Shown one piece after another: positions 4,995 through 6,958 of a DNA stretch of 6,958 bases. The notes beneath the pieces were generated by a model. That model made no database searches, was not told the DNA's origin, and saw nothing but the letters and a program-made list of their open reading frames with translations. A program made the position numbers and the translations under genes. The stretch's first letter is position 1; every line of letters starts with the position of its first letter. The DNA is from an uncultured Clostridia bacterium (GTDB lineage Bacteria > Bacillota > Clostridia > Oscillospirales > Oscillospiraceae), in assembly GCA_946187475.1 (NCBI GenBank), contig CAMHRJ010000120.1, forward strand, positions 1 through 6,958, given 5' to 3'.

Positions 4995-6224
4995 ATGAAG
5001 AAACTCACCGCACTGCTTCTGGCGCTCGTGATGGTCTTTGCTCTGGCCGCTTGCGGCAGCAGCAATTCCGCCCCCGCCGCCAACGGCTCCGCCGCTGCTG
5101 ACGACGCTGCCGCTCCTGCCGATATGAAGGTCGGCTTCATCTTCCTGCACGACGAAAACTCCACCTATGACCTGAACTTCCTGAATGCTGCGAAGGCCGC
5201 CTGCGAGGCCGAGGGCGTCGAGGCTGTCATCAAGACCAACGTTCCCGAGGGTCAGGAGTGCTACGAGACCGCTGCCGAGCTGGTTGATGCCGGCTGCAGC
5301 ATCGTCTTTGCCGACAGCTTTGGCCACGAGGATTACATGATCCAGGCCGCCAAGGAGTTCCCCGAGGTTCAGTTCTGCCACGCCACCGGCACCAAGGCGC
5401 ACACCGAGGGTCTCGCGAACTACCACAACGCGTTTGCCTCCATTTATGAGGGCCGCTTCCTGGCCGGCGTTGCCGCTGGCATGAAGCTCAACGAGATGAT
5501 CGAAGCCGGCGAGTTCACCGCTGACGAGGCCAAGATGGGCTACGTCGGTGCTTACACCTACGCCGAGGTTATCTCCGGTTACACCTCCTTCTTCCTGGGC
5601 GCCCGCAGCGTCTGCCCGACCGTCACCATGGACGTGACCTTCACCGGCAGCTGGTACGACGAGGCCGCTGAGAAGGAAGCTGCCACCAAGCTCATCGACG
5701 GCGGCTGCAAGCTCATCAGCCAGCACGCTGACTCCATGGGCGCTCCCACTGCCTGCGAGACCGCCGGCGTGCCCGACGTGAGCTACAACGGCTCCACCGT
5801 CGACGCCTGCCCCAACACCTTCATCGTGTCCTCCCGCATCGACTGGACTCCCTACATGCAGTACATGATCCAGTGCGTCAAGAACGGCGAGGCCATTGAC
5901 ACCGACTGGACTGGCACCCTGGAGACCGGCTCCGTTGTCCTCACCGATGTGAACGAGGCCGCTGCCGCCGAGGGCACTGCTGAGGCCATTGCCGACGTGA
6001 CCGCGAAGCTGGAGAGCGGTGAACTGCATGTCTTCGACGTGAGCACCTTCACCGTGGACGGCGCTCCTCTGGATTCCTACATGGCCGACGTCGACACCGA
6101 CGAGGCTTTCGAGGGCGACACCGAGGTCGTCTCCGACGGTTACTTCCACGAGTCCGAGTTCCGCTCCGCTCCTTACTTCGACGTGCAGATCGACGGTATC
6201 ACCCTGCTGGATACCTCCTTCTAA
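4995..6224 (+). CDS. BMP/PnrA-family lipoprotein, ABC transporter binding protein
   Basis: This 409-residue extracellular binding lipoprotein belongs to the BMP (basic membrane protein / PnrA-like) family, whose characterised members bind purine and other nucleosides for ABC import. A lipoprotein signal peptide is clear: two lysines, a hydrophobic stretch and the lipobox LAAC with lipidated Cys20. A low-complexity Ala/Ser/Asp linker follows (about residues 21-43). The mature fold then begins with KVGFIFLHDENSTYD (from 45). Family-like segments include IVFADSFGHEDYM (103-115) and SQHADSMG (242-249). GAGGAG (4979-4984) lies 10 nt before ATG 4995. Frames opening at 4956 or 4977 start before or inside that site and would spoil the signal peptide. 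Codon choice is strongly biased, as in highly expressed genes. The guanine riboswitch upstream and the ATPase downstream support purine or nucleoside uptake; the exact ligand is inference. It is comparable to NupN of the B. subtilis guanosine transporter. Confidence 0.92.
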   Translation: MKKLTALLLALVMVFALAACGSSNSAPAANGSAAADDAAAPADMKVGFIFLHDENSTYDLNFLNAAKAACEAEGVEAVIKTNVPEGQECYETAAELVDAGCSIVFADSFGHEDYMIQAAKEFPEVQFCHATGTKAHTEGLANYHNAFASIYEGRFLAGVAAGMKLNEMIEAGEFTADEAKMGYVGAYTYAEVISGYTSFFLGARSVCPTVTMDVTFTGSWYDEAAEKEAATKLIDGGCKLISQHADSMGAPTACETAGVPDVSYNGSTVDACPNTFIVSSRIDWTPYMQYMIQCVKNGEAIDTDWTGTLETGSVVLTDVNEAAAAEGTAEAIADVTAKLESGELHVFDVSTFTVDGAPLDSYMADVDTDEAFEGDTEVVSDGYFHESEFRSAPYFDVQIDGITLLDTSF

Positions 6225-6255
6225 TGATTCGAAGCAAGTAATAGTCTGACAAAAC

Positions 6256-6286
6256 TGGGAAGTCCCACCAGATATGGGACTTCCCA
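6256..6286 (+). terminator. Intergenic hairpin between binding protein and ATPase genes
   Basis: A perfect 12-bp stem (TGGGAAGTCCCA 6256-6267 with 6275-6286) closes a 7-nt loop, 31 nt after the lipoprotein stop. Only a short AATTT follows, so it is a poor full terminator. It may stop some transcripts or protect the 3' end of the lipoprotein mRNA, giving more binding protein than ATPase. No promoter is evident between it and the ATPase gene. Confidence 0.65.
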
Positions 6287-6352
6287 ATTTCCACTTCAAA
6301 GGAGAATGTGTGTGAATCAGCACACCCTGTCCCTTGCAGTGAAAGTGACGAT

Positions 6353-6358
6353 AGGAGG
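6353..6358 (+). promoter_or_regulatory. Strong ribosome binding site with ATG or TTG start choice
   Basis: AGGAGG ends 2 nt before ATG 6361, too close for usual initiation, and 8 nt before the in-frame TTG 6367, which is ideal. The TTG is therefore taken as the start, although ATG 6361 would add only two residues. Confidence 0.6.
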
Positions 6359-6366
6359 AAATGCTC

Positions 6367-6958
6367 TTGAAGGAAAAACAAGCAGCCGTACAGATGCGCG
6401 ACATCACGAAGCGCTTCGGCGCCGTGGTGGCCAACGACAAGTGCTGGCTGGACATCTACCACGGTGAGATTCTGGCCCTGCTGGGTGAAAACGGCAGCGG
6501 CAAGACCACCATGATGAACATGCTCTCGGGCATCTATTTCCCCGATGAGGGCCGCATCTACATCAACGGCAAGCAGGTCTCCATCCGCAGCCCCAAGGAC
6601 GCCTTCAGCTACGGCATCGGCATGATTCACCAGCACTTCAAGCTGGTCGATGTGCTCTCTGCCGCAGAGAACATCACCCTGGGCCTGGACGAGAAGCTGG
6701 ATTTGAAGGCCGTCTCTGCCAAGGTGCGGGAAATCTGCGACAAATACGGCTTCGAGGTGGACCCGGAGCAGAAGATCTACGACATGTCCGTCTCTCAGAA
6801 GCAGACCGTGGAGATCGTCAAGGTGCTCTATCGCGGTGCGGACATCCTGATTCTGGATGAGCCTACCGCCGTTCTGACGCCTCAGGAGACGGACAAGCTC
6901 TTTGCCGTGCTGCGCAACATGCGCGACGACGGCAAGGCCATCGTCATCATCACCCACA
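6367..6958 (+). CDS. Nucleoside-type ABC transporter ATPase, N-terminal part
   Basis: This is the cytoplasmic ATP-hydrolysing subunit paired with the lipoprotein upstream. The first 197 residues are in the window and the gene continues past the right edge. Visible motifs in order are Walker A GENGSGKT (residues 40-47), the Q-loop in MIHQHFKLVDV (Q89), a divergent signature MSVSQKQTVEI (140-150), Walker B ILILDEP (160-166, catalytic E165) and the start of the H-loop IITH (H197). The signature lacks the usual LSGGQ glycines, but SVxxxQ forms are seen in the NupO/YufO-type sugar and nucleoside importer ATPases. The RGADILILDEPTAVLTPQE stretch fits that family, which is normally about 500 residues with two fused ATPase domains. 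The permease genes should follow. Gene order and the shared riboswitch leader suggest one operon with the lipoprotein gene, tuned by the hairpin between them. Confidence 0.92.
   Translation, partial: MKEKQAAVQMRDITKRFGAVVANDKCWLDIYHGEILALLGENGSGKTTMMNMLSGIYFPDEGRIYINGKQVSIRSPKDAFSYGIGMIHQHFKLVDVLSAAENITLGLDEKLDLKAVSAKVREICDKYGFEVDPEQKIYDMSVSQKQTVEIVKVLYRGADILILDEPTAVLTPQETDKLFAVLRNMRDDGKAIVIITH

Noticed and set aside
6306..6369. Possible leader peptide after AAAGGAG at 6298-6304
   Set aside because: The ATG at 6306 and GTG at 6308 lie only 1-3 nt from the ribosome binding site. The frames overlap the ATPase start and show no regulatory codon run. Not enough to call a gene.
4953..6455. Long minus-strand open frame (500 codons) opposite the BMP lipoprotein gene
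   Set aside because: Its Gly/Val/Leu/His/Ala-rich composition is the complement of a strongly codon-biased gene, and it also covers intergenic hairpin sequence.

Overview
This window reads as ordinary chromosomal sequence from a GC-rich Clostridia, most likely an Oscillospiraceae-type gut anaerobe. The evidence is strong AGGAGG-type ribosome binding sites, a clostridial lipoprotein signal, a guanine riboswitch with an intrinsic-terminator platform, and protein families typical of that group. The taxonomic call is inference from style; no rRNA or other marker is present.

Layout. Positions 1-165 carry no gene. They hold a perfect 50-nt palindrome that looks like a bidirectional terminator, then smaller inverted repeats and a C-rich tract whose minus strand fits a G-quadruplex pattern. 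A good sigma-A type promoter (166-194) drives a monocistronic FAD-dependent dehydrogenase of the uncharacterised COG2509 type (260-1657). A hairpin at 1669-1694 ends this gene and probably also the convergent operon on the minus strand. That operon runs from 3915 down to 1697: a PLP-dependent enzyme of the methionine gamma-lyase / 'aluminum resistance' family, followed 14 nt later by a hormone-sensitive-lipase type alpha/beta hydrolase.

The plus-strand genes from 4045 onward form a purine module. xpt (xanthine phosphoribosyltransferase) is transcribed divergently from the PLP-enzyme operon, from a 129-nt intergenic region with two back-to-back promoter candidates. After an xpt terminator and a new promoter comes a guanine-class purine riboswitch (aptamer 4808-4874, terminator 4903-4937). 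It sits in the leader of a BMP/PnrA-family lipoprotein gene (4995-6224). Past a strong intergenic hairpin, the ATPase of a nucleoside-type ABC transporter (from 6367) runs off the window end. The permease genes are expected beyond the window.

How they fit: the lipoprotein and ATPase probably import a nucleoside or purine, Xpt salvages xanthine to XMP, and the riboswitch should shut off the importer when guanine is plentiful. xpt itself has no riboswitch here, although it does in Bacillus subtilis. I found no clear sign of a wholly new system. The best leads are the riboswitch arrangement, the four-cysteine cluster in the FAD enzyme, and the structured repeat region at the left edge.
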